Below, in pieces: positions 16,619 to 25,281 of a DNA stretch of 64,000 nt. Source of the DNA: Jejuia sp040720935 (GTDB lineage: Bacteria > Bacteroidota > Bacteroidia > Flavobacteriales > Flavobacteriaceae); the NCBI RefSeq assembly GCF_040720935.1, contig NZ_JBFDAE010000011.1:1-64000 (forward strand). Direction: 5' to 3'. Position numbers and translations under genes: made by a program. The stretch's first letter is position 1. Each line of letters starts with the position of its first letter. The notes beneath the pieces were generated by a model. That model worked only from the letters and a program-made list of their open reading frames with translations, ran no database searches and was not told where the DNA came from.

Positions 16619-16626
16619 CAAAAGTA
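16619..16626 (-). promoter_or_regulatory. -7 promoter box for the aldo/keto reductase gene
   Basis: TACTTTTG on the minus strand fits TAnnTTTG, 16 bp before the ATG at 16602. Confidence 0.45.
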
Positions 16627-16860
16627 AAAATTAATTTTTGAGTAGGGTAGGATGAATAGCTAATTTTGTGCAACACTTGATAAAAAGTAATGAAACGATT
16701 TTTTGTCAGGGAATCATTAGAGCCAATATTATTAATATTTTGTTTATAAAATTTATTATAATTCTTTCAAATACATTGATTCTCATTTTTGAAACAAATA
16801 ACTTATGTAAATTATGAAGGAAACATCTATTATAAATTAATTAAATCAAGATTTCTTATT

Positions 16861-16887
16861 GTTATAAATATTTACTAAATTTATAAC
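16861..16887. promoter_or_regulatory. Perfect inverted repeat against the AbiEi start: candidate operator
   Basis: GTTATAAAT (16861-16869) and ATTTATAAC (16879-16887) are exact inverted 9-bp arms with a 9-bp spacer, ending directly at the ATG of the antitoxin gene. AbiEi antitoxins are known to repress their own promoter by binding inverted repeats. The surroundings are AT-rich, so chance is possible, but nine of nine matching bases at this position is suggestive. Confidence 0.5.
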
Positions 16888-17520
16888 ATGAATAAAACAA
16901 GAAATCACCCTTTATCCGTTAAAAATAAGATAGTTAAAAGTATTAAAAACTATAAGCGTGGAAAGATATTTTTCCCAAAAGATTTTATCGAATTGGGAAG
17001 CACAAATGCAATAAATAATGTATTAAACAAGCTAGAAAATGATGGTTTTTTAATTCGTCTTGCCCACGGAATTTACTTATATCCAAAAAACGACAACATT
17101 TTAGGGATTCTTTTTCCTTCAATGGATGAAATTGCAAAAGCGATCGCCAAGCGAGATAAGGCTAAAATTATTCCTACGGGGATTAATGCTCTAAACAAGC
17201 TAGGATTGTCAACTCAAATACCTATGAATATTGTGTATTTAACCGACGGTTCACCACGAGATATACAAATAGAAAATAGAAAAATAAAATTTAAAAAAAC
17301 TACACCGAAAAATCTTGCTGTTAAAGGTGAAATATCAGGTTTAGTAATTCAAGCACTTAAAGAAATTGGTCAAAAAAATATTACTGAAGAAATTATTCAA
17401 AAAATTGAATCTATATTATCAAAAGAAAAAGTTGATTTAGTAAAACATGACGCAAAATTAGCACCTGCTTGGATAGCAAAAATATTTTTTTCAACACTAA
17501 ACAAAAGACTGGATAAATGA
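16888..17520 (+). CDS. AbiEi-type antitoxin (DUF6088-like), type IV toxin-antitoxin
   Basis: The N-terminal winged-helix part (VKSIKNYKRGKIFFPKDFIELGS, then ALNKLENDGFLIRLAHGIYLYP-like segment) fits the AbiEi/DUF6088 antitoxins that repress their own operon. The rest (IIPTGINALNKLGLSTQIP...VYLTDG) is the companion domain of that family. Length 210. The stop overlaps the start of the AbiEii gene by ATGA, so the two are co-translated. In this class the antitoxin counters the toxin's effect rather than binding it. Related AbiE systems abort phage infection. Confidence 0.85.
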   Translation: MNKTRNHPLSVKNKIVKSIKNYKRGKIFFPKDFIELGSTNAINNVLNKLENDGFLIRLAHGIYLYPKNDNILGILFPSMDEIAKAIAKRDKAKIIPTGINALNKLGLSTQIPMNIVYLTDGSPRDIQIENRKIKFKKTTPKNLAVKGEISGLVIQALKEIGQKNITEEIIQKIESILSKEKVDLVKHDAKLAPAWIAKIFFSTLNKRLDK

Positions 17521-18521
17521 AAGAATGGTTTAATTTAACTCAAGATAGACAAAAAACAATTATAGCTCAGGTAAGTGCTAAAACAGGTCTTCCTTCTTTT
17601 GCAGTAGAAAAGGATTTTTGGGTAACTCAATGCTTAAACGCAAGTTTTAACTTGGAAGTTTCCTCTAATCTTATATTTAAAGGTGGAACATCACTTAGTA
17701 AGGCATGGAGCATAATTGAAAGGTTTTCAGAGGATATTGATTTATGTATTAACAGAAAAGTATTAGGTTTTGAAGGAGAACTAAGTAAAACTCAAATTTC
17801 AAGATTAAGAAAAGCTTCATGCAAATATACCAGTACCGAACTACCCAAGTTATTAGAAACTGAACTTTTAAAAAATGGTCTTAAAACATTTAAGATTGAA
17901 GTCCGAGAAACAAATGATTCCGACAAAGACCCTCAAGTAATAGAAATTCATTACAACTCTATAACTGAACCAATTCCCTATATGCTTCCAAAAGTAATTG
18001 TTGAAGTTGGAGCTAGATCATTAATAGAACCAACAGAGAGTAGAGAAATTCAATCTTTAATAGGTATCCAATACCCAGAACAAAAATTTTCAGGCATACC
18101 ATTTTCTATTCCAACCGTCCTGCCTAAAAGGACTTTTTTAGAAAAAATATTTTTATTACATGAAGAATTTCAAAAAAGAGATGAATATATTAGAACAGAA
18201 AGAATGACTAGGCACCATTATGACTTGGAAAAACTAATGGATACTGAGCATGGAATGGAAGCATTATTGGATGAAGATTTATATTCAATTATTGTAAAAC
18301 ATCGATCCAAGTTTAATCTACTTCGTGGTCTTAATTACTCTAACCATTCACCAGAAAAAGTTTCTATTTTACCACCAAAGGGGAAACTAAAAGAATGGAA
18401 GAATGATTATGAAATTATGAGGGAAAGTATGATCTATGGTGAAAGTTTAAATTTTGAAGGACTAATTGATAGAATTACTGAATTAGAAGTGAGATTGAAA
18501 TCATGTAAATACAGGCTCTAA
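17517..18521 (+). CDS. AbiEii/AbiGii-family nucleotidyltransferase toxin
   Basis: The nucleotidyltransferase signature is intact: FKGGTSLSKAW at residues 54-64, followed by SEDIDL with D73 and D75 as likely metal-binding carboxylates. The downstream TRHHYDLEKLM matches the conserved R-H-x-Y-D-L motif of this family. AbiEii homologues transfer nucleotides to RNA targets such as tRNA acceptor stems and so stop growth. Length 334 is normal. It is translationally coupled to its antitoxin; no other defence genes adjoin. Confidence 0.87.
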   Translation: MKEWFNLTQDRQKTIIAQVSAKTGLPSFAVEKDFWVTQCLNASFNLEVSSNLIFKGGTSLSKAWSIIERFSEDIDLCINRKVLGFEGELSKTQISRLRKASCKYTSTELPKLLETELLKNGLKTFKIEVRETNDSDKDPQVIEIHYNSITEPIPYMLPKVIVEVGARSLIEPTESREIQSLIGIQYPEQKFSGIPFSIPTVLPKRTFLEKIFLLHEEFQKRDEYIRTERMTRHHYDLEKLMDTEHGMEALLDEDLYSIIVKHRSKFNLLRGLNYSNHSPEKVSILPPKGKLKEWKNDYEIMRESMIYGESLNFEGLIDRITELEVRLKSCKYRL

Positions 18522-18761
18522 TAGCGTAACTATTAATTGATAATCAAGTATTTAATTTAAAATTCTAAAGGTTAAATTTTGGTTCGTTTTCTTTTGCTAA
18601 CTTTAGTGCTTAAACCACGTAACTTTCTTAGACAACAACGTTAAATAAACCTACACCAAACAAGTCAACCTTAAATTCAAAACCCAACCCAAGCAAACAC
18701 ACGCGCTAGGGATTGAAACGGCGCCCAAATAAACCAAAACCCTCTAAATATTTCAAAAAAC

Positions 18762-20075
18762 CTAATCCCTAATCTCCTGAACCTTTGCCGTCAAAACATC
18801 TTTTATTTCAGCATCAGCACTACTTAATGGTAATTGATTTGCATTTAAAAGATTCGGGTTTTCTAATGGGTTATTTCCTAAATTGTATAAAGCTTCGGAA
18901 CCATCGCTGAAATAAATGTATTTGTGGGTGCTGTTTCGGATGGTGTAATCGTCGTTTTCTGAATAAACGTAATCGCGATTCCCGGTACTTGAAGTAGTGC
19001 TCAATAATTCTTTAAAACTTTTGCTATCGTTAATTTCTGTGGTGCCCGTGCCTGCTATATCTGCGATGGTTGCAAATAAATCTGTAGCGTTTATAAGTGC
19101 ATCCTCTGAAGCATTGGCCCTGGTAACGTCTTTACCTGAAATTACCATAGGCACATTTACACCACCTTGGTAAATACTGCCCTTGGCACGTCTGCGATGG
19201 TGTTCTTGGACAACTTGTCCCGGTGTGCCGTTATCACCAATAAAAATGATAATTGTATTTTCTTTTTCTTCTGCTGAAAGCGAATTTATCAATCTTCCCA
19301 TTTCTGTATCCATAGCTTCTATTGCAGCCATATAATAGGGTAGTGGGTTTGCGTTGATACTCGCATCATCTGAAGCTAAAGTACCTTGGGAATGTAAATT
19401 ATTTGGTGGTACGTGAAAAGGTGTGTGTGGTGCATTGTATGCCAACCATAAAAACCATGGTTTGGTTTGTGCGCCAACCCAGTCTATGGCTAAATCGGTA
19501 AATTTTGTGGTGGTATAGTCGGTTGACGAGCTTGTTGTACCGTTTGTATTTAAAGTCCAATCAAAATAAGACCTGAGTCCGCCACCACTAAAACCAGCAT
19601 AATAATCTACACCCATATCGTTTGGATGATTTAGGTCTGTGGATAAATGCCATTTACCAATTACGGCGTGTGCATATGCGTTATTTGTGTTCGTATCTAA
19701 ATATTTTTGCAATGAAGTTTCGGAAGTGGATAATACATCATCAACTGCCAATACGTTGGTTCTAAAACCATATTTTCCAGTAATAATAGTGCCTCTAGAT
19801 GGTGTACATACTGGGTTAGCCCATAAATTATTGAATTTAATCCCAGAATTCATCAAGCTTTGAAGATCGGGCATATTTGGTTTGATGTTACCAATATTAT
19901 AGCCTGGAGTTGCGTCTAGACCCATATCGTCTGCGATAACCAGCAAAATGTTTGGAGATGTGCTTTCAGGGTTTTCCATTTCCATGTCGTCATCATCATC
20001 GCTATTCGCCTCTGGATTAGTACTACAAGCTGTAAAAGTCAGTAGTGCTAAAAAAATATAGAAGTACTGTTTCAT
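18762..20075 (-). CDS. Sulfatase-family lipoprotein
   Basis: The preferred start is the eighth ATG/Met codon of the longest frame (MKQYFYIF), giving a lipoprotein signal ending FTACST. An acidic linker (DDDDDMEME) follows. The alkaline-phosphatase-fold sulfatase domain starts ILLVIADDMGLD with two metal-binding Asp. The catalytic motif is CTPSRGTIITGKYGFR, whose Cys would be converted to formylglycine. HTPFH and IIFIGDNGTPG are further metal-site segments. Length 437. No maturase, carbohydrate-binding or polysaccharide-degrading neighbours are present, so the sulfated substrate is unknown. Confidence 0.9.
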   Translation of the reverse strand: MKQYFYIFLALLTFTACSTNPEANSDDDDDMEMENPESTSPNILLVIADDMGLDATPGYNIGNIKPNMPDLQSLMNSGIKFNNLWANPVCTPSRGTIITGKYGFRTNVLAVDDVLSTSETSLQKYLDTNTNNAYAHAVIGKWHLSTDLNHPNDMGVDYYAGFSGGGLRSYFDWTLNTNGTTSSSTDYTTTKFTDLAIDWVGAQTKPWFLWLAYNAPHTPFHVPPNNLHSQGTLASDDASINANPLPYYMAAIEAMDTEMGRLINSLSAEEKENTIIIFIGDNGTPGQVVQEHHRRRAKGSIYQGGVNVPMVISGKDVTRANASEDALINATDLFATIADIAGTGTTEINDSKSFKELLSTTSSTGNRDYVYSENDDYTIRNSTHKYIYFSDGSEALYNLGNNPLENPNLLNANQLPLSSADAEIKDVLTAKVQEIRD

Positions 20076-20205
20076 GGGTTTTGAATTTAAGGTCATGTTA
20101 TTTTAGATGTGCTTTTAAAAATAAACTTGCGGATATAAACATAAATAGTTGAAATTCCTTAATAACTTTAAGTCCAATCCTCTTTATAATACCCGATAAA
20201 GGTGT

Positions 20206-20213
20206 TATTTTTG
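20206..20213 (+). promoter_or_regulatory. -7 promoter box for the helicase gene
   Basis: TATTTTTG fits TAnnTTTG and ends 20 bp before the ATG at 20234. Confidence 0.4.
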
Positions 20214-20233
20214 CAACTTACCAAAATTTAAGT

Positions 20234-21787
20234 ATGGCGATTTCGAAAATAGAACTGCAAGAGCGAAAAACGGGGAAAGATTTATATAGTTACCAAAAAG
20301 GAGCGATAGATAAAATTTTTAAGAGTTTTGAAGAGTCTCCTGAAGATTATCACTTATTATATCAATTACCAACTGGTGGTGGTAAAACAGTCATTTTTTC
20401 TGAAATTGTTAGACAGTTTTTAAAAACCCATAAAAAGAAGGTGCTGGTAATGACGCACCGTATTGAATTGTGTAAGCAAACCTCTAATATGCTTACGGAA
20501 TTTGGTGTGATAAATAAGGTGGTGGATAGTAAGGCAGATTTAAGCGATCAAGCAGATTATAGCTGTTTTGTAGCCATGGTTGAAACCTTAAACAATAGGC
20601 TGAATGATGATAAACTGGATATTTCTGATATTGGTTTAGTTATTATTGATGAAGCGCATTACAACTCCTTCACAAAATTATTCAAGTTTTTTAGTCAGTC
20701 GTTTATTTTAGGCGTTACCGCAACACCTTTAAGTTCTAGTATGGAATTACCGATGACGGATAATTATGATGAACTTATTGTAGGTGAAACTATAGAATCT
20801 TTAATAGAACGGGGGTTTTTGGCGCGCGCCGAAATGTTTAGTTATAACGTAGGTTTAACATCGCTTGTAGTTGGGGCAAATGGAGATTATACGGTAAAGT
20901 CTTCAGAAGATTTATATACCGATAATGATATGTTGAGTAAGCTTTTACGAGCTTATGAAGAACGTTCTAAAGGCAAGAAAACACTAATTTTTAATAACGG
21001 TATTACAACGTCTTTGCACGTTTACGATACCTTTAGAAGAGCAGGTTATCCTGTGGCACATTTGGATAATACCAATACCAAGAAAGAGCGTGCCATGATT
21101 TTAAAATGGTTTAAAAAGACTCCTGATGCCATTTTAACTTCCGTTAGTATTTTAACCACGGGATTTGATGAGCCAACTGTTGAAAGTATCATTTTAAATC
21201 GTGCCACAAAATCGTTGACCTTATATTATCAAATGATTGGTCGTGGGTCTCGTGTTTTAGAAAATAAAGACAAATTCTCTGTAATTGATTTGGGAAATAA
21301 TTTCCACAGATTTGGGCCTTGGGGAGATAATCTGGATTGGCAACGGATCTTTAAGTCACCTAATTATTATCTGGATGCGATTTTAAGTGATGAAGAATTA
21401 GAGAGCAATTTTAGATATGAAATGCCGGACGATTTACGTCAGGAGTTTGCTAAATCTAAGGATGTGTATTTTGACATTCAAAAAACGTATGTGGAGTCCA
21501 TTAGAGCAGGAGAATCCTCTAAAGTGGTTTTAGAACGTTCTATAGCGCAACACGGAAGAATCTGTATTGAAAATAGCGAAGATGTTTATGATGCATTGGC
21601 TTTAGCAAAAAAATTAGGAGATGATATTGACTTCAGGGTAAAGCGTTACACCAAGTGCATTAGTAAAAGTACGTTTAACTTTGTGGAGTGGTTAAGAGGG
21701 GAATACCGTAAAAAATTGAATTCCTATTTGCGTGTGAACTTTGATGAAGTTTTTGAGGAAATTCATGGGTATGCGCCTAAAGAATAA
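20234..21787 (+). CDS. DEAD/DEAH-box superfamily 2 helicase (COG1061-like)
   Basis: Two RecA-like domains are visible. The Walker A loop is LPTGGGKTVIF near residue 45, the Walker B box DEAH near residue 138, and motif III TATP near residue 160. The second domain has LTTGFDEPTVESIILNRATKSLTLYYQMIGRGSR, whose final Q-x-x-G-R-G-S-R is motif VI. This is the arrangement of the XPB/SSL2 and type I restriction R-like helicases. The C-terminal 130 residues have no motif I recognise. It is a single gene with no methylase or nuclease next to it. Confidence 0.88.
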   Translation: MAISKIELQERKTGKDLYSYQKGAIDKIFKSFEESPEDYHLLYQLPTGGGKTVIFSEIVRQFLKTHKKKVLVMTHRIELCKQTSNMLTEFGVINKVVDSKADLSDQADYSCFVAMVETLNNRLNDDKLDISDIGLVIIDEAHYNSFTKLFKFFSQSFILGVTATPLSSSMELPMTDNYDELIVGETIESLIERGFLARAEMFSYNVGLTSLVVGANGDYTVKSSEDLYTDNDMLSKLLRAYEERSKGKKTLIFNNGITTSLHVYDTFRRAGYPVAHLDNTNTKKERAMILKWFKKTPDAILTSVSILTTGFDEPTVESIILNRATKSLTLYYQMIGRGSRVLENKDKFSVIDLGNNFHRFGPWGDNLDWQRIFKSPNYYLDAILSDEELESNFRYEMPDDLRQEFAKSKDVYFDIQKTYVESIRAGESSKVVLERSIAQHGRICIENSEDVYDALALAKKLGDDIDFRVKRYTKCISKSTFNFVEWLRGEYRKKLNSYLRVNFDEVFEEIHGYAPKE

Positions 21788-21922
21788 TTTTGTGTGTTGA
21801 ACTGGTTTAAACTTTTTGAAGTTAAAAGGAAAATTATACTAAGCCACGTATTTCACTAATATTCACTATTTTTTTTAAATCTTTTAGGAGTTAAAGAGAC
21901 TTAGCATTCATTTAAGAAAAAA

Positions 21923-22609
21923 ATGACAGAAAGAGAAATTAGGAAATATATTGACCGCCTGAATAACAAAAAAGGTCAAGAATCAATTTTTACTCGACCA
22001 ATTAGCGAAACTGTTGATGTTGGAAAAGTATGGCGTGAACAACCAAAACAAAAAGACTCCGTTAGCAGTTTTAGCTCATCAAGATTCTTTTTTATAAAAA
22101 ATACTTTAGGAGTTTATGTCGGTGCTGTATTAGATATGGATTATGACTTACATTGGTACGTTCTTCCAAAGCAAAGAAAGAAAGGGATTCTAACAAAATC
22201 ATTAAAAGAAACAATTTTACCTTATCTCTTTTACGAAAGAAAGGAACAAAGAATAACCATTGAAAACGGAAGGGGAGTCAGAGAAAAAAACTATAACAAT
22301 TCTTTAAAAGTTGCATTAAATTTAGGATTTAAGCCAATAAATAAAGAACAAACTAAGTTTATATTAAAAAAATCTGAATTTGATTGGAGTGTTGAAAATC
22401 TAAATGAAGAAGATAATTTGATTGAAGAAGATAGAATTAAAATACTAAAAAAACGTATAAATTATGCTTCGAAAATCTTACTAAAAATTAGTGATGAACT
22501 TTTAATGTCATATGCGAATGACAAAGAATTACTTGAAGTTTCAAGAAAAGTAAAGGATTATACTTGGAAAATAGAAGATCTGATGTGGGAATATAGAAAG
22601 AACGAATAA
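21923..22609 (+). CDS. Putative GNAT-fold protein
   Basis: The middle of this 228-residue protein reads like a GNAT acetyltransferase: a strand (GVYVGAVLDMD), a strand ending WYVLPKQRKKGILTKSLKETI that would be the acetyl-CoA pyrophosphate loop, and NYNNSLKVALNLGFKPI near the expected C-terminal strand. The loop is a weak match to the usual Q/R-x-x-G-x-G/A. The C-terminal 80 residues are charged and helical, possibly coiled coil. AT content is higher than in neighbours. The function is not established. Confidence 0.55.
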   Translation: MTEREIRKYIDRLNNKKGQESIFTRPISETVDVGKVWREQPKQKDSVSSFSSSRFFFIKNTLGVYVGAVLDMDYDLHWYVLPKQRKKGILTKSLKETILPYLFYERKEQRITIENGRGVREKNYNNSLKVALNLGFKPINKEQTKFILKKSEFDWSVENLNEEDNLIEEDRIKILKKRINYASKILLKISDELLMSYANDKELLEVSRKVKDYTWKIEDLMWEYRKNE

Positions 22610-22771
22610 AACCGAAATACCTACAATAAATGCTTAACTTTAAACTAAATATTAGTTCCAAAAATTCTAATAAACTAATTTTACATTCCCTGAAAATCTT
22701 CGATTTTATAGCCGCACAAATCTTAAACTAGCCAATACCTACGTAACAACTAAGTTTAATCCTACTAACAT

Positions 22772-23617
22772 TTGGAAATTAAAAACGCCATAAAATTCAT
22801 GCTTTTCAGCACTTTGGCATTTGCATGTATGAATGGTATTGTGAAACATTTGGTGCATATGAATGCATTTCAAATTGTGTTTTTTAGAGCTTTTAGCTGC
22901 TTGTTTTTTACCTTCGGATTTCTTCTGAAAAATAACATTCCAATATTAGGAAACAAAAGAGGGTTACTCATAATTAGAGGTTTAGTTGGTTTGACTTCAA
23001 TGGCGTTGTTCTTTATGTCCACCAAATACTTACCCATTGGTACTGCGGTTTCATTACGCTATTTAGCACCCATTTTTGCTGCAGTTTTCGCTATTATTTT
23101 TCTAAAGGAAAAAATGAAACTTTTGCAATGGTTGTTTTTTGCCATGGCATTTTCAGGTGTTATTATATTGAAAGGATTTGATAAAACTTTAAGTGGTTAT
23201 GGCTTACTATTAATTTTTATATCCGCGATTTTTAGTGGCTTGGTTTATATCATTATTAGCAAAATAGGTAAGGACGATCATCCCGTTGTTGTGGTTAACT
23301 ATTTCATGGTTATTTCGGCTATAGTTGGTGGTGTGTTATCCATAAATAATTGGGTGCAACCCGTTGGTAAAGAATGGTTTTTGTTATTAGGACTTGGGTT
23401 CTTTGGGTATTTCGGACAAGTATATATGACGAAAGCATTTCAATCTGCCGCAACAAACCTAATAGCACCTTTAAAATATTTAGAAGTTATTTTCACGTTG
23501 CTTTTAGGAATCACATTGTTTAGTGAAGTCTATTCTTTTTGGAGTTTATTGGGTATCGCTTTAATCATTTTGGGGCTTGTTTTAAATGTTCTGCATAAAT
23601 CAAAACAAGTAAGTTGA
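22772..23617 (+). CDS. EamA/DMT-family transporter
   Basis: About ten hydrophobic segments span the protein in two EamA halves, with a typical YLPIGTAVSLRYLAPIFAAVFA at the end of the first half and FLKEKMKLLQWLFFAMAFSGVIIL-like continuation. The second half ends TNLIAPLKYLEVIFTLLLG and LLGIALIILGLVL. Length 281. The frame starts at TTG; ATG at 22799 is an alternative that would trim nine residues. Such carriers export metabolites or amino acids; the substrate is not predictable. Single gene. Confidence 0.85.
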   Translation: MEIKNAIKFMLFSTLAFACMNGIVKHLVHMNAFQIVFFRAFSCLFFTFGFLLKNNIPILGNKRGLLIIRGLVGLTSMALFFMSTKYLPIGTAVSLRYLAPIFAAVFAIIFLKEKMKLLQWLFFAMAFSGVIILKGFDKTLSGYGLLLIFISAIFSGLVYIIISKIGKDDHPVVVVNYFMVISAIVGGVLSINNWVQPVGKEWFLLLGLGFFGYFGQVYMTKAFQSAATNLIAPLKYLEVIFTLLLGITLFSEVYSFWSLLGIALIILGLVLNVLHKSKQVS

Positions 23618-23798
23618 GTTTTCATCGTCAACTATTGAAAATGCCCAGTTCTACTTTGCTATAATAATTATTAATTTTATGAAATATTTAAAATTGAATG
23701 TATCATATCTATTGTTAAAATTTTTTCAATGATTAGATACTAACAATAAACTATCTTCAAAAGTATTTTAGTTTTAATTAAAAGTAGGTGCTTTTGGC

Positions 23799-23806
23799 TA
23801 TATTTG
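23799..23806 (+). promoter_or_regulatory. -7 promoter box for the pnt operon
   Basis: TATATTTG fits TAnnTTTG and ends 58 bp before the pntAA start. Confidence 0.5.
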
Positions 23807-23864
23807 TGTCTTGATTTTTGAATAACTTAAAAGTCAACTCTAACCAAACTAACTCATATCCAAA

Positions 23865-24965
23865 ATGAAGATTGGTATTCTAAAGGAAACTCAAAAGGGC
23901 GAAAAACGGGTTTCATTATCTCCAAATATTGCAAAGCAATTAATAGCAAAAGGATTCCAAATCATAGTTGAAGAAGAAGCTGGTAAAGGTTCTTCCTATA
24001 AAGATTCTGATTTTACAGCTGTTAATGCCAGTATAGAAAAACGAGGTGTTGTATTTAAAGAAGCGGATGTTTTAATTAAAATCAATCCTTTTGATGACGA
24101 AGATTTAAAACTGGTTGATAAAGGGCAAATTTTAATCAGTCAGCTGTATCATAAATCAAATCCTAAATTAATTGAAGCTATTGCGGCAAAAGGCGCTACT
24201 GCATTTTCTATGGATGCCATTCCGCGTATTTCAAGAGCTCAGGATATGGACGTTTTAAGTTCGCAAAATAATCTAGCGGGTTATAAGGCTGTGATTCTTG
24301 GTGCTTATGAAATGACCAAAATTTTCCCGTTAATGATGACTGCTGCCGGAACTATCACACCTTCAAAAGTTTTGATTTTTGGTGTGGGTGTTGCAGGTTT
24401 ACAAGCTATTGCAACCGCCAAAAGATTGGGTGCAGTAGTAGAAGCCACAGATATTAGAAGCGAAACCAAAGAACAAGCAGAATCTCTGGGCGCAAAATTT
24501 ATTTCTGTAGATAATGAAGGCGAGGAATCTGAAGGTGGTTATGCTAAAGAAGCTTCAGAAGACTTTGCTAAACGACAAAAAGAAGCTGTTAATAAATCTT
24601 TATTTCAAGCCGATTTAGTCATTACAACGGCAAATATTCCCGGTAGAAAAGCACCAACTTTAATTACCAGGGAACAAGTTGAACAGATGAAAAACGGAGC
24701 GGTAATCATAGATCTAGCTGCTGCACAGGGCGGAAATTGCGAGTTGAGCAAACTTAATGAAACAGTTATCATAAATGGTGTCAAGGTAATTGGAACTACC
24801 ATTGCTCCCGAAAGTGTAGCAACTAATGCAAGTGAATTGTTTGCAAAAAACATCTATAATTTCCTTGTGCATTTAACAGAAGATGCCAATTTTAAATGGG
24901 ATTTGGAAGAAGAAATAACAGATGAAACCCTCATTGTAAAAGACGGTAACATCCGAAAAAACTAA
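23865..24965 (+). CDS. pntAA: NAD(P) transhydrogenase, alpha subunit part 1 (NAD-binding)
   Basis: The soluble NAD(H)-binding domain I of the proton-pumping transhydrogenase. Alanine-dehydrogenase-like N-terminal half (MKIGILKETQKGEKRVSLSP), then the Rossmann loop IFGVGVAGLQAIATAKRLGA near residue 170 and the mobile-loop region GGYAKEASEDF. Length 366 matches split PntAA forms. The gene is followed 7 bp later by the small membrane subunit and then pntB, giving a complete three-subunit enzyme that links the proton gradient to NADPH supply. Confidence 0.95.
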   Translation: MKIGILKETQKGEKRVSLSPNIAKQLIAKGFQIIVEEEAGKGSSYKDSDFTAVNASIEKRGVVFKEADVLIKINPFDDEDLKLVDKGQILISQLYHKSNPKLIEAIAAKGATAFSMDAIPRISRAQDMDVLSSQNNLAGYKAVILGAYEMTKIFPLMMTAAGTITPSKVLIFGVGVAGLQAIATAKRLGAVVEATDIRSETKEQAESLGAKFISVDNEGEESEGGYAKEASEDFAKRQKEAVNKSLFQADLVITTANIPGRKAPTLITREQVEQMKNGAVIIDLAAAQGGNCELSKLNETVIINGVKVIGTTIAPESVATNASELFAKNIYNFLVHLTEDANFKWDLEEEITDETLIVKDGNIRKN

Positions 24966-24972
24966 AAAAATC

Positions 24973-25281
24973 ATGGAACAGATCATTCAATTTATTAGTG
25001 ATAATTTACAAATAGTCTATATACTTATTCTTGCCATTTTTGTTGGTGTAGAAGTGATTAAAAGTATCCCTGCCGTTTTGCACACACCGTTAATGTCTGG
25101 CGCAAACGCATTAAGTGGCGTTGTAATTGTAGGTGCTATTTTGGTAATGTTGCATGCCAGTCCAGACGACTATGTAGCTTTAACATTAGGTTTTATCGCT
25201 GTTGTATTAGGAATATTAAATGTTGTGGGAGGTTTTGCCGTAACCCACAGAATGTTGCAAATGTTTAAAAAGAAAAAATAA
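24973..25281 (+). CDS. pntAB: NAD(P) transhydrogenase, alpha subunit part 2 (membrane)
   Basis: A 102-residue protein with three or four hydrophobic helices (IVYILILAIFVGVEVI, GANALSGVVIVGAILVML, YVALTLGFIAVVLGILNVVGGFAV). The GGFAVTHRML ending is typical of the C-terminal membrane part of PntA. Its stop overlaps the pntB start by one base (TAATG). Confidence 0.94.
   Translation: MEQIIQFISDNLQIVYILILAIFVGVEVIKSIPAVLHTPLMSGANALSGVVIVGAILVMLHASPDDYVALTLGFIAVVLGILNVVGGFAVTHRMLQMFKKKK

Noticed and set aside
18700..18724. A CRISPR-like end, AGGGATTGAAACGG, before the sulfatase gene
   Set aside because: The GATTGAAAC string is common at CRISPR repeat ends, but it occurs only once here with no spacers or repeats. 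It also resembles an intergenic sequence frequent in Flavobacteriaceae.
20234..22609. A restriction-modification or defence island around the helicase
   Set aside because: The helicase resembles type I R subunits in its motor only. No nuclease, methylase or specificity gene adjoins it, and the GNAT-like neighbour is separated by 135 bp.
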